Positions 1-7,919 of a DNA stretch of 27,385 nt are shown one piece after another (position 1 is the first letter of the stretch; every line of letters starts with the position of its first letter). The DNA comes from an uncultured Flavobacterium sp. (GTDB lineage: Bacteria > Bacteroidota > Bacteroidia > Flavobacteriales > Flavobacteriaceae). The position numbers and the translations under genes are program-made. The DNA lies in the NCBI RefSeq assembly GCF_937967675.1, contig NZ_CALBSN010000194.1, positions 1-27,385 on the forward strand. Reading direction: 5' to 3'. A model generated the notes under the pieces. That model saw nothing but the letters and a program-made list of their open reading frames with translations. It ran no database searches and was not told the DNA's origin.

Positions 1-13
1 TAAAATATAAATT

Positions 14-42
14 AGCTCCGATTTTATCGGGGCTTTTTTTTT
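14..42 (+). terminator. Rho-independent terminator of an upstream gene
   Basis: A 9-bp stem (14-22 with 26-34, one G-T wobble) around a 3-base loop is followed by a run of T to position 42. It would end a rightward transcript entering from outside the window. The next promoter-like box begins in the last T. Confidence 0.8.
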
Positions 43-49
43 ATCTTTA
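42..49 (+). promoter_or_regulatory. Candidate -7 box (TATCTTTA) for the DUF6495-ligA operon
   Basis: TATCTTTA matches 7 of 8 positions of the Bacteroidota -7 consensus TAnnTTTG. The start codon lies only 4 bases downstream, so a transcript from this box would begin at or next to the ATG. I see no good -33 TTTG element, because that position falls in the terminator stem. Confidence 0.45.
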
Positions 50-53
50 CTTT

Positions 54-527
54 ATGAAATACGCAAGATTAACCAAAGAACAATTAGAAGAATTACATCC
101 AGAATTCATTACTTTTTTAGCTACACAATCAATTGATAAAAAGGAATGGGATGACATTAAGCAAAACAAACCTCACATTGCCGAACAAGAAATCGATATT
201 TTCTCTGATATGATTTGGGAAAAAGCATTGACGAATGTTACGCATATAGATCATTTTTCTAAAAACTACATTTTTCTTTTTAAATGTATGCAAAATGCGG
301 TTTTCTCTTTCGTAATAAAAACCAATAATCCACAAATTGATTTTGTTTCTGCTGATGGAATTCATTGGTTATCTGAAAACTTATTTTCTGATGATGTTGA
401 AATTACAAGAGGAAAGAAAGATTTATCAGAAAACAGAAACGAATCGTTGTTTGAGATTATCAAGCAAGGTGGAATCATCAGCAAAGGAGAATTATTTACC
501 AAATTAGAGAGCCTAATCAATACATAA
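54..527 (+). CDS. DUF6495-like protein of unknown function
   Basis: This 157-residue protein resembles, from memory, a small Flavobacteriia family annotated as DUF6495; function is unknown. It starts MKYARLTKEQLEELH and has no signal peptide or membrane segment, so it is probably cytoplasmic. It is rich in acidic and aromatic residues, with a charged C-terminal helix-like stretch (about 120-157). The ligA start follows the stop by 3 bases, so the two are almost certainly co-transcribed, and DUF6495 is the first gene after a terminator. The start is chosen because it follows the -7-like box directly and the N-terminus fits the family as I remember it. The family name is recalled, not searched; the gene itself is secure from codon structure and operon position. 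Confidence 0.85.
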   Translation: MKYARLTKEQLEELHPEFITFLATQSIDKKEWDDIKQNKPHIAEQEIDIFSDMIWEKALTNVTHIDHFSKNYIFLFKCMQNAVFSFVIKTNNPQIDFVSADGIHWLSENLFSDDVEITRGKKDLSENRNESLFEIIKQGGIISKGELFTKLESLINT

Positions 528-530
528 TTT

Positions 531-2522
531 ATGAGCGTTTTAGATACTATTAAGAATTTAAGAGACGAATTAAATCAGCATAATTACAATTATTATGTTT
601 TAGATAAACCTACCATTTCTGATTTTGAATTTGATCAAAAGCTAAAACAATTACAAGATTTAGAAGCGCAAAATCCTGAATATTTCGATGAAAATTCGCC
701 AACTCAAAGAGTAGGAGGAATGATTACGAAAAATTTTGAAACGGTGAAACACGAATATCGAATGTATTCGTTGGATAATTCGTATTCCATAGAAGATTTA
801 CAAGATTGGGAAACCCGAATTCAAAAGGTTTTAGGTGATGTTCCATTAGAATATACTTGCGAACTAAAATACGACGGTGCATCCATTAGCATCAGTTATG
901 AAAATGGTCGTTTAGTACGTGCTGTAACACGTGGCGATGGTTTTCAGGGCGATGATGTAACCAATAATATCAAAACCATAAAAGCAGTTCCGATTCATTT
1001 AAAAGGTGATTTTCCTGAAAAATTCGATATTCGAGGAGAAATCATTCTTCCTTTTGCCGGTTTTGAAAAAATGAATCAAGAATTAATTGAAATTGGTGAA
1101 ACTCCTTATTCCAATCCAAGAAATACGGCTTCTGGAAGTCTAAAATTACAAGACAGTGCCGAAGTAGCCAAACGTCCTTTAGATTGTTTGTTGTACTTCG
1201 TAATTGGTAATAATTTACCCTTCAAAACGCAATTTGAAGGCTTACAAAAAGCAAGAGATTGGGGATTTAAAGTACCGACTCAATCAAAATTAGCTAAAAA
1301 TCTAAGTGAAGTTTTTGAATACATCAATTATTGGGACAAACACCGCCACGATTTGCCTTACGAAACCGATGGAGTGGTAATTAAAGTCAATAATTTACAA
1401 CATCAAGAGGAATTAGGTTATACGGCAAAATCTCCACGTTGGGCTATGGCGTATAAGTTTAAAGCCGAACAAGTAACTACGAAATTAAATTCGATTTCGT
1501 ATCAAGTGGGGCGTACAGGTGCTATTACGCCTGTTGCGAATTTAGAACCCGTGCAGTTGGCTGGAACAATTGTGAAACGTGCTTCGTTACATAATGCTGA
1601 CCAAATCGAAAAATTAGATATCCGAATTGGCGATGAAGTTTATGTGGAAAAAGGCGGTGAAATCATTCCGAAGATTATTGCGGTTGCTAAAAGAGGTGAT
1701 CAAACCGAGCCAACAAAATACATCACTCATTGTCCAGAATGTCAAACGGAATTGGTTAGAAGCGAAGGCGAAGCGAATCATTTTTGTCCAAATTTCTATG
1801 GTTGTCCACCGCAGATTATTGGAAGAATTCAGCATTTTATCACCAGAAAAGCAATGGATATTGATGGTTTAGGCGGAGAAACAGTTGCTTTATTATTCAA
1901 TGCAGGTTTGGTTACCAATTATGCCGATTTGTACGAATTGAAAAAAGAACAAATCATTCCTTTAGAACGAATGGCTGAAAAATCGGCTGAAAACCTAATT
2001 AATGGAATTGAAAAATCGAAAACCATACCTTTTGAACGTGTTTTGTATGCGTTGGGTATTCGATATGTAGGGGAAACAGTTGCGAAAAAGTTAGCTAAAC
2101 ATTATAAATCGATAGACGCAATTGCTCAAGCAAGTATCATGGATTTGATTTTAGTAGATGAGATTGGCGATAAAATTGCACAAAGTGTCGTTCAATTCTT
2201 TGAAAATCAAGAAAATATTCGTATTATTGATAGGTTAAAGCACTATGGATTACAATTAGAATCGGGTGTAGACGATGTTTTACTTTCTGAAAAATTAAAA
2301 GGTAAAACCTTTGTTGTTTCAGGAGTTTTTGAAATTTATTCGAGAGACGAACTCAAAAAAGCTATCGAAGATAATGGAGGAAAAGTAGGGAGTTCCATCT
2401 CATCAAAAACTGATTATGTCATTGCTGGAGATAATATGGGACCATCCAAACTAGAAAAAGCAAATCAATTAAAAATTGCAATTATATCAGAATTAGATTT
2501 CAAACAAATGATAGATGTTTAA
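531..2522 (+). CDS. ligA: NAD+-dependent DNA ligase LigA
   Basis: LigA seals nicks in duplex DNA using NAD+ during replication and repair. The 663 residues match the usual family length of about 670. Seen in order: the N-terminal Ia domain with YYVLDKPTISDFEFD near 21-35; SPTQRVGG at 56-63; the adenylation motif ELKYDG with the nucleotide-accepting lysine at K113; an OB-fold region; a four-cysteine zinc finger with spacing C-x2-C-x14-C-x5-C near 400-425; helix-hairpin-helix repeats; and a C-terminal BRCT domain from about 585. All key motifs are intact. The gene is second in its operon, and its last 8 bases overlap the next gene's start, so translational coupling is likely. This should be the essential replicative ligase. 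Confidence 0.98.
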   Translation: MSVLDTIKNLRDELNQHNYNYYVLDKPTISDFEFDQKLKQLQDLEAQNPEYFDENSPTQRVGGMITKNFETVKHEYRMYSLDNSYSIEDLQDWETRIQKVLGDVPLEYTCELKYDGASISISYENGRLVRAVTRGDGFQGDDVTNNIKTIKAVPIHLKGDFPEKFDIRGEIILPFAGFEKMNQELIEIGETPYSNPRNTASGSLKLQDSAEVAKRPLDCLLYFVIGNNLPFKTQFEGLQKARDWGFKVPTQSKLAKNLSEVFEYINYWDKHRHDLPYETDGVVIKVNNLQHQEELGYTAKSPRWAMAYKFKAEQVTTKLNSISYQVGRTGAITPVANLEPVQLAGTIVKRASLHNADQIEKLDIRIGDEVYVEKGGEIIPKIIAVAKRGDQTEPTKYITHCPECQTELVRSEGEANHFCPNFYGCPPQIIGRIQHFITRKAMDIDGLGGETVALLFNAGLVTNYADLYELKKEQIIPLERMAEKSAENLINGIEKSKTIPFERVLYALGIRYVGETVAKKLAKHYKSIDAIAQASIMDLILVDEIGDKIAQSVVQFFENQENIRIIDRLKHYGLQLESGVDDVLLSEKLKGKTFVVSGVFEIYSRDELKKAIEDNGGKVGSSISSKTDYVIAGDNMGPSKLEKANQLKIAIISELDFKQMIDV

Positions 2523-3231
2523 AGTAAATTCGGCTTTAATTCTATATTTTATAGCTAGTATTTTATATGTATTTGCTGTATTAATTGGAAGTGATAATTT
2601 GGAACTATTTAGTAAGCCTATTATTATTCCATCGATTTATTATTTCTATTATATTAGTGTTAGAGGTAAAATTGATTATTTGTTTACTTTTTCAGTTGTA
2701 TCTTTTTTTATAGGTGAAATTTTGTATGTTATAAATAGAGATGATTTTAATATTGTAGGCCTTGTTTTTTTATTAATCCCTTATTTTTTTGTTCTATACT
2801 ACATAGCTCATGATTTACTTTATTATTTAAAAGAGAAAAAAATAAAGTTAAATAAATTTTCTTTCTACATAATTGTAATGCTTTTACTGTATTTGTTTAT
2901 TAATGTATTAATAATGATTGAAGATAATAGTTTAGAATTTTTTATCTATGCTGTTTTTGCAACTTTGTTATTATTTATGGGGATTTTAGCTTTTGTTATG
3001 CTAATTAATTATTCTAACAGAACTATTCTTTATACAGGTTTTATGGTTGGCTGTTTTTTAATTTCAGATTTATTTTATGTTTTTTCAAAAAAAATTCCTG
3101 ATTTGTTAGCCTTAAAAATGATTAATGTTATAACTCAGGAGCTTTCTTTTTTTTGTTATATAAGTTATTTTATTTACAGAACTAAATTTAGAATGTATAG
3201 TAAACCAAATAGTTTGAAAGCATCAAAATAA
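2515..3231 (+). CDS. YhhN/TMEM86-like integral membrane protein
   Basis: The 238-residue protein is extremely hydrophobic, with about eight predicted membrane segments. The pattern recalls the YhhN/TMEM86 family (lysoplasmalogenase in animals): an early KP motif (FSKPIIIP, about 32-39), a G/E-bearing helix (FFIGEILYV), a GLVF helix and a late helix with SDLFYVF. I infer the family from helix spacing and these motifs, and do not claim enzymatic activity. The gene starts inside the ligA 3' end (8-base overlap), so it is probably translated from the same mRNA. It is visibly richer in A+T, Phe and Tyr than ligA, which is partly expected for a membrane protein. It ends with a basic, polar tail. 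Confidence 0.7.
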   Translation: MFKVNSALILYFIASILYVFAVLIGSDNLELFSKPIIIPSIYYFYYISVRGKIDYLFTFSVVSFFIGEILYVINRDDFNIVGLVFLLIPYFFVLYYIAHDLLYYLKEKKIKLNKFSFYIIVMLLLYLFINVLIMIEDNSLEFFIYAVFATLLLFMGILAFVMLINYSNRTILYTGFMVGCFLISDLFYVFSKKIPDLLALKMINVITQELSFFCYISYFIYRTKFRMYSKPNSLKASK

Positions 3232-3524
3232 AGATAATTGATTCTAATGTAGCTTTATAATATATTTAATATTGTATGTTTTGTATCTTTATTTTTACAG
3301 AATTCAAAAGCTATAATTATTTAATTCAATCATTATTCCAAGTATAACATTTGCTCTTTTTTTGTTGAGAATTCAATAGGTGAAAAAGATATCAAAGTAT
3401 TTTTAGATTTATTCATTGTGCTATATTGATTACATTAGTAATCAATTATTTGTCTATATAGCTAGTTTAAAAGAAATTCCTGTTTATTATTTTTTGTTAA
3501 AATTTTTAATTAGAAGTGAGCGTA
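3232..3524. other. AT-rich convergent spacer with a possible gene remnant
   Basis: No intact gene is visible in these 293 bases between two convergent operons. On the + strand, frame 3407-3532 is open for 41 codons and would encode a hydrophobic, Tyr/Phe/Leu-rich stretch (QLFVYIASLKEIPVYYFLL). It has no plausible start and is preceded by a stop at 3404-3406. This looks like the tail of a decayed membrane-protein gene, possibly related to its left neighbour, but it could be chance in AT-rich DNA. Confidence 0.35.
3425..3446. terminator. Perfect AT-rich hairpin between convergent operons
   Basis: ATTGATTAC and GTAATCAAT form a perfect 9-bp stem around the loop ATTA. It lies downstream of both the ligA operon and the leftward 5'-nucleotidase operon. 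It is GC-poor and lacks a long T run on either side, so a terminator role is plausible but weak. A protein-binding palindrome is the alternative. Confidence 0.35.
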
Positions 3525-4439
3525 TCAAATGATAATATTTTTTGTTTTATTGTTATGACTTGTTTCATTTGATAAATAAAAATCTATTCGTCCTAAATTA
3601 ATTCCAAAACATCCCACTTGATTAATTAAAACTTCTTTCCCTTCACTATTTTTTTCAATAACAGGTTTGTCTAAAAAGGTGTGTGTGTGACCGCCAATAA
3701 TTAAATCAATATTATTAGTTTTTCTAGCTAAAACAATATCGCTTGGCTTTTCTGGTTCATCTTTGTATTTGAATCCCAAGTGAGATAAACAAATAATTAA
3801 ATCACATTTCTTTTCTTCTTTTAAAATTCGCGTCATGTCTTGTGCTACTTCTATAGGATCGTTATAAACTGTTTCTTTATAAAGTTTTTTGTCAACAAGT
3901 CCGTCTAATTGAACGCCTAATCCAAAAATTCCAATCTTAATACCGTCTTTGATTATGATTTTATAAGGTTTTACAATATCATTCAAAACCGTGTTTTTAA
4001 AGTCATAATTAGCTGATACAAAATCGAATTTTGCGTGAGGTAATTGGGCATAAAAACCATCAATTCCGTTGTCAAAATCGTGATTTCCCATGGTTGCCAC
4101 ATCATATTGCATCATGCTCATTAGTTTGAATTCCAATTCGCCACCATAATAATTAAAATATGGAGTTCCTTGAAAAATATCACCAGCATCTAATAATAGT
4201 ACGTTTTTTTCTTCTTTTCGAATGCTTTCAATGATAGCAGCTCTTCTGGCAGCACCACCCATGTTTGGATTTTTAGGATGATCTGCAGGAAAAGGATCTA
4301 TATGACTGTGTGTATCATTCGTATGTAAAATGGTAATTTTTTTGGTTTCAATAGTAGAAAAGCTACTCAAACTCACTCCTGATAAACCAAGTAGAGCTGA
4401 ACTCGCAGCTGTTTTTTGGATAAAATCCCTTCTCTTCAT
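3525..4439 (-). CDS. Metallophosphatase-domain 5'-nucleotidase, Tat-type signal
   Basis: This 304-residue protein is the catalytic (N-terminal) half of the UshA/5'-nucleotidase family, which hydrolyses nucleotide phosphoesters outside the cytoplasm. The two-metal motifs are all present: DTH (D42, H44), GD (D87), GNHD (N119, H120), the histidine of SHLGFK (H220) and GGHTH (H251, H253). The N-terminus MKRRDFIQK followed by a weakly hydrophobic Ala/Ser/Leu stretch is a twin-arginine signal. The substrate-binding C-terminal domain is absent here and is encoded by the upstream neighbour, 11 bases away in the same operon. The tail after residue 290 is polar and Asn/Lys-rich. Exact substrate is unknown. 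It is not a fragment, since both its signal peptide and its active site are complete. Confidence 0.92.
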   Translation of the reverse strand: MKRRDFIQKTAASSALLGLSGVSLSSFSTIETKKITILHTNDTHSHIDPFPADHPKNPNMGGAARRAAIIESIRKEEKNVLLLDAGDIFQGTPYFNYYGGELEFKLMSMMQYDVATMGNHDFDNGIDGFYAQLPHAKFDFVSANYDFKNTVLNDIVKPYKIIIKDGIKIGIFGLGVQLDGLVDKKLYKETVYNDPIEVAQDMTRILKEEKKCDLIICLSHLGFKYKDEPEKPSDIVLARKTNNIDLIIGGHTHTFLDKPVIEKNSEGKEVLINQVGCFGINLGRIDFYLSNETSHNNKTKNIII

Positions 4440-4450
4440 AGCTCTAAGTA

Positions 4451-5239
4451 TTATTCTAAAATTATTTTTTCTGTTGTAATGTTTGGAATTGTATCTACTT
4501 TCTTGAAATAATCAATCATCATATTTCTAAGCTTGTATTCCATGTCAAATTTGATTTTACTATCTTTAAAAAACGTCATATTATCGCCTCCATTCGCTAA
4601 ATAATCAGAAGTTCCTACATAATAAATTCGATTTTCATCTAAAGGTTGATTGTTAATTTCAATCTTATTTATTGCTGAAGTTGACTTATTAATATAAATT
4701 TTCATTCCGTATAAAGGATGAGGCTTCTTTTCTTTTATGATGTATTCGGCTAAGGTTTTGATTTCTTTTCCATTTAATCCCACAATGAACAAACTATTTT
4801 CAAAAGGCATCACTTCAAAAGCAGTTCTTGTGGTTACATCACCTTTTGGAATGACAGCTCTGATACCGCCATGATTAAGCAAACAAACATCAATCGATTT
4901 ATTTTCTCTTTTTTGAAAAACCGGATTTCCAAGTTCAAAAGTAATTTCGGCTAATAAATTTCCGATATTCGATTGCCACGTTCCTTTACTTTTGTCTTGT
5001 GTTTCAGGACAATATGCTAAAACACTGTTCAAATCTTTGTTGATGTTATCACTAAAAGGTTTTACATAGGTCAGTATCGATTCGTTTTCACCTTTTTCAT
5101 TAGTAATACCTATTCTTTTTCCTTCAATTTTTGTAGTTTGATAGGAAGAAGTTGATTTACAAGATATAAAGAGATTAAATGTTAATAATATAACAAAAAA
5201 ACCAAAAGATATCGTATTCTTTTTTACATTTACAAGCAT
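4451..5239 (-). CDS. Lipoprotein with 5'-nucleotidase C-terminal (substrate-binding) domain
   Basis: The 262 residues form a stand-alone 5'-nucleotidase C-terminal domain, the part that binds the nucleoside in UshA-like enzymes. Seen: a signal ending in a lipobox (LFISC, lipidated Cys27), NHGGIR at 122-127, PFENSL at 145-150 and GTSDYLANGGD at 209-219, all hallmarks of the domain. It lacks the metallophosphatase motifs, which the next gene carries. The order in transcription is therefore C-terminal-domain gene first and catalytic gene second, each with its own export signal, so this is not a simple frameshift of one fused gene. The two probably assemble in the periplasm or at a membrane surface (inference). 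Only 45 bases separate its start from the divergent DUF6913-like gene, so promoters overlap there. Confidence 0.9.
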   Translation of the reverse strand: MLVNVKKNTISFGFFVILLTFNLFISCKSTSSYQTTKIEGKRIGITNEKGENESILTYVKPFSDNINKDLNSVLAYCPETQDKSKGTWQSNIGNLLAEITFELGNPVFQKRENKSIDVCLLNHGGIRAVIPKGDVTTRTAFEVMPFENSLFIVGLNGKEIKTLAEYIIKEKKPHPLYGMKIYINKSTSAINKIEINNQPLDENRIYYVGTSDYLANGGDNMTFFKDSKIKFDMEYKLRNMMIDYFKKVDTIPNITTEKIILE

Positions 5240-5284
5240 AACAAAAGGTTAAATTTTTAATTTTGTCGAATAGGTAAAAATACT

Positions 5285-5803
5285 ATGTTTTATAATATTA
5301 TAAAGAACTTTTTTCTTAAAAAAAATGTTACTAAAAGATTAACATCCTTAAATGCATTTGCTTCAAATGATAAAGTGTTGACTGTAGGGGTTTTAGTTGA
5401 TGAAACTTATTTTAATGAAACCAGTCAATTAGTTGAGCGAATTGTTTCTCAGGGAATTCAAGCTAGTAATATTTCTATCTTGGTTTATAAAGATAAAATC
5501 AAGAAAAAAGAAATAATAAATGAGCCTTTCTTGTCGTTAAAGAATATTTCGATTTCTGGAGAAATTGATAAAAAAGAAGTAAATGATTTTATTGAAACGC
5601 CTTTTGATTTGTTAATCAATTATTACGATGTTAATAAAAGCGGACTTTTATTGCTTTCAACCAAATCAAAAGCGAAATTTAAAGTAGGATTTGATACCGT
5701 TGACAAAAGAGTCAATCATTTTATTATAAAAACGCTTGTTGAAGATTTTAATGAGTTCGTTTTAGAATTGTTTAAGTATTTGAAAATTTTAAATAAAATA
5801 TAA
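5285..5803 (+). CDS. DUF6913-like protein of unknown function
   Basis: This 172-residue protein resembles, from memory, the Flavobacteriia family DUF6913; no function is known to me. There is no signal peptide. The first 20 residues are basic and aromatic, the middle alternates beta-like and helical stretches (TVGVLVDETYF near 33-43, PFDLLINYYDV near 105-115), and the end FKYLKILNKI is the part I recall as conserved. PFDLLINYYD and KFKVGFDTVDKR suggest a Rossmann-like alpha/beta fold (inference). dapA starts 3 bases after its stop, so the two are co-transcribed. It is divergent from the 5'-nucleotidase operon. The start is the only Met in the N-terminal region. Confidence 0.82.
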   Translation: MFYNIIKNFFLKKNVTKRLTSLNAFASNDKVLTVGVLVDETYFNETSQLVERIVSQGIQASNISILVYKDKIKKKEIINEPFLSLKNISISGEIDKKEVNDFIETPFDLLINYYDVNKSGLLLLSTKSKAKFKVGFDTVDKRVNHFIIKTLVEDFNEFVLELFKYLKILNKI

Positions 5804-5806
5804 AAA

Positions 5807-6685
5807 ATGCAATCATTTATTGGTACAGGTGTTGCTTTAGTTACGCCATTTAAAAAAGATTTTTCGGTTGATGTAGAAGCTTTAACGCGAATTGTAAATC
5901 ATGTAATTGAAGGAGGAGTAGAGTATTTGGTAGTTTTAGGAACAACAGCAGAATCGGCAACGTTATCACAAGAGGAAAAAGAATTGGTTATTGATACGAT
6001 AATTAAAGCAAATGCAGGAAGATTGCCTTTGGTTTTAGGTGTTGGAGGAAATAACACTCATAAAGTTGTTGAAGAATTGAAAACTAGAGATTTTTCTCAT
6101 TTCTCAGCGATTTTATCGGTTTCGCCTTACTATAATAAACCAACGCAAGAAGGTATTTACCAACATTTTAAAGCAGTTGCAGAAGCGTCTCCAATTCCAG
6201 TAATTTTATATAATGTGCCAGGAAGAACAGCAAGTAATATGTTGCCATCTACTGTTATCCGAATTGCAAATGATTTTAAAAATGTAATCGGAATCAAAGA
6301 AGCTGCTGGAGATATCGTTCAAGCAATGAAATTAATCCAAACAAAACCAGAAGGATTTTTAGTGATTTCAGGCGATGATATGATTACATTACCAATGGTT
6401 TTAGCGGGTGGAACAGGAGTGATTTCGGTAATTGGTGAAGGTTTTCCAAAGGAATTCTCAGAAATGGTTCGTTTAGGATTGCAAAGAAAAGTGGATGAAG
6501 CCTATAAATTACACTATTTATTGGCAGATAGTATTGATATGATTTTTGAGCAAGGAAACCCTGGAGGAATTAAAGAAGTCTTTAAAGCATTAGGATTGTC
6601 CGAGAATACAGTACGATTGCCACTTGTAAATGTAAATCAAGATTTAGCAACAAGATTGCATAATTTTACAAGAAAATTAAGTTAA
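5807..6685 (+). CDS. dapA: 4-hydroxy-tetrahydrodipicolinate synthase DapA
   Basis: DapA condenses aspartate-semialdehyde with pyruvate, the first committed step of lysine and diaminopimelate synthesis, in the cytoplasm. The 292-residue length is typical. Seen: the GTTAES motif with T46/T47, YNVPGR with Y135, and GIKEAAGD with the Schiff-base lysine K164. The Thr-Tyr-Lys arrangement of a (beta/alpha)8 aldolase of this family is intact. The related N-acetylneuraminate lyases share the fold, but GTTAES and the dipicolinate-type sequence favour DapA. It is second in an operon with the DUF6913-like gene, 3 bases apart, and is followed by a 98-base spacer carrying a new promoter-like box. Confidence 0.96.
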   Translation: MQSFIGTGVALVTPFKKDFSVDVEALTRIVNHVIEGGVEYLVVLGTTAESATLSQEEKELVIDTIIKANAGRLPLVLGVGGNNTHKVVEELKTRDFSHFSAILSVSPYYNKPTQEGIYQHFKAVAEASPIPVILYNVPGRTASNMLPSTVIRIANDFKNVIGIKEAAGDIVQAMKLIQTKPEGFLVISGDDMITLPMVLAGGTGVISVIGEGFPKEFSEMVRLGLQRKVDEAYKLHYLLADSIDMIFEQGNPGGIKEVFKALGLSENTVRLPLVNVNQDLATRLHNFTRKLS

Positions 6686-6717
6686 AAAAAAGATTTTTAT
6701 AGTAATTAAATAATGCC

Positions 6718-6725
6718 TAAATTTG
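6718..6725 (+). promoter_or_regulatory. Candidate -7 box (TAAATTTG) for the bamD operon
   Basis: TAAATTTG matches TAnnTTTG exactly in the 98-base gap after dapA. Transcription would start near 6730, leaving about 50 bases of leader before bamD. That leader includes a small ACATC-T5-GATGT hairpin at 6744-6758. The -33 region is T-rich but lacks a clear TTTG. Confidence 0.5.
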
Positions 6726-6783
6726 CAGTTGCTTTTTTAGGAGACATCTTTTTGATGTTTATAAAATAATAATGTAAAGCCAA

Positions 6784-7590
6784 ATGAATAAATTTTTAAG
6801 TTTTCTTTCACTAGCCATTTTATTGGTCTCATGTAGTCCTTATCAAAAGGCATTAAAGTCAGATGATGTGGAATTGAAAGCACAAGTTGCAAATAGAATG
6901 TATGAAAGAAATAAATTTGATAAAGCACTACGTTTGTATGAACAGGTAGCCCCTGCTTACAAAGGTAAACCTACATCAGAAATATTATTTTATAATTATT
7001 CAAAATCGCTATACAATACAAAGCAGTATTATTTAGCAGGTTATCAATTTGAGAATTTTGCTGTATCATATCCTAAAAGCGATAAAAGAGAAGAAGCTAG
7101 TTTTTTAGCATCTGAATGTTTTTACAGATTATCTCCTACCTACAGTCTTGATCAAACAGATACAGATAAGGCATTAGAAAAACTTCAACGCTTTATTGAT
7201 AATTATCCAGATTCAGAGTATTTGCCTAAAGCAAATGCTTACGTTAAAGAGTTGCGAGAAAAATTAGAGAAAAAGGCATTTGAAATTGCAAAACAGTATC
7301 ATAAAATTGCAGATTATAGATTAGAATATAATGCAGCTTTAAAAACTTTGGAAAATTTTATTGCTGATTTTCCTGGAACTCAATACAAAGAAGAAGCTAT
7401 GTTTTTGAGATTTGATACGGCATATAGATATGCAAAAAATAGTATTCAAGCAAAAAAAGAGGAACGTTATAATGCCGCTAAAACTTTATATAATAGTTTG
7501 TTAAAGTTTAGACCAAACTCCATATATAAAGAAGAAGCTGATAAAATTTTAGCGGATATAGAACAAGAATTAAAACAATTTTCTAAATAA
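6784..7590 (+). CDS. bamD: Outer-membrane assembly lipoprotein BamD
   Basis: BamD is the lipoprotein of the BAM complex that helps BamA fold beta-barrel proteins into the outer membrane. The 268 residues begin with a lipoprotein signal (LLVSC, lipidated Cys17). They continue as tetratricopeptide-like helices: FDKALRLYEQV near 45, YYLAGYQFENF near 82, a DKALEKLQRFIDNYPDSEYL repeat near 127-146, YNAALKTLENFIADFPGTQYKEEA near 178-201 and a last repeat near 226-250. The recurring P-x-S/T-x-Y-x-x-E/K-A pattern is typical of the family. rpoZ starts 9 bases downstream and coaBC follows. Length is slightly above the E. coli protein (about 245), as in other Bacteroidota. Confidence 0.93.
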   Translation: MNKFLSFLSLAILLVSCSPYQKALKSDDVELKAQVANRMYERNKFDKALRLYEQVAPAYKGKPTSEILFYNYSKSLYNTKQYYLAGYQFENFAVSYPKSDKREEASFLASECFYRLSPTYSLDQTDTDKALEKLQRFIDNYPDSEYLPKANAYVKELREKLEKKAFEIAKQYHKIADYRLEYNAALKTLENFIADFPGTQYKEEAMFLRFDTAYRYAKNSIQAKKEERYNAAKTLYNSLLKFRPNSIYKEEADKILADIEQELKQFSK

Positions 7591-7599
7591 AAGTAAATC

Positions 7600-7914
7600 A
7601 TGGATTTAAAGAAAACAAATGCTCCAGTAAACACAATTACTTACAATAAAAGCAAATTAGAAGAGCCTACTGGAAACATTTATGAAGCGATTACTATTAT
7701 GGCAAAACGCGCTAATCAAATCAATACTGAAATTAAAAAAGAATTGATTGAAAAATTAGAAGAGTTTGCTACTTATAATGATAGTTTAGAGGAAATTTTT
7801 GAAAACAAAGAGCAAATTGAAGTTTCAAAATTCTATGAAAAATTACCAAAACCACATGCGTTAGCAGTGCAAGAGTGGGAAGAAGGTAAGATCTATTACA
7901 GAGACGCAAAATAA
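7600..7914 (+). CDS. rpoZ: RNA polymerase omega subunit (Bacteroidota type)
   Basis: Omega binds and stabilises the beta-prime subunit of RNA polymerase. This 104-residue protein carries the family core NIYEAITIMAKRANQI (about 26-41), equivalent to the helix with AKRARQ in proteobacterial omega, followed by a charged helix and a C-terminal extension ending KPHALAVQEWEEGKIYYRD. There is no signal or membrane segment. It lies between bamD (9 bases) and coaBC (5 bases), an order I recall as usual in Flavobacteriia and parallel to the rpoZ-coaBC linkage in other phyla. Primary sequence similarity to E. coli omega is limited, so the call rests on the core helix plus this context. Confidence 0.88.
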   Translation: MDLKKTNAPVNTITYNKSKLEEPTGNIYEAITIMAKRANQINTEIKKELIEKLEEFATYNDSLEEIFENKEQIEVSKFYEKLPKPHALAVQEWEEGKIYYRDAK

Positions 7915-7919
7915 TCATT

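Noticed and set aside
3525..5239. A frameshifted single 5'-nucleotidase gene
   Set aside because: The C-terminal-domain gene is transcribed before the catalytic-domain gene, and each has its own complete signal peptide, so one indel cannot join them into the normal order.
6744..6758. ACATC-T5-GATGT hairpin as a riboswitch or dapA terminator upstream of bamD
   Set aside because: The stem is only 5 bp and AT-rich, no T run follows, and it lies downstream of the predicted bamD start site. There is no known riboswitch core.
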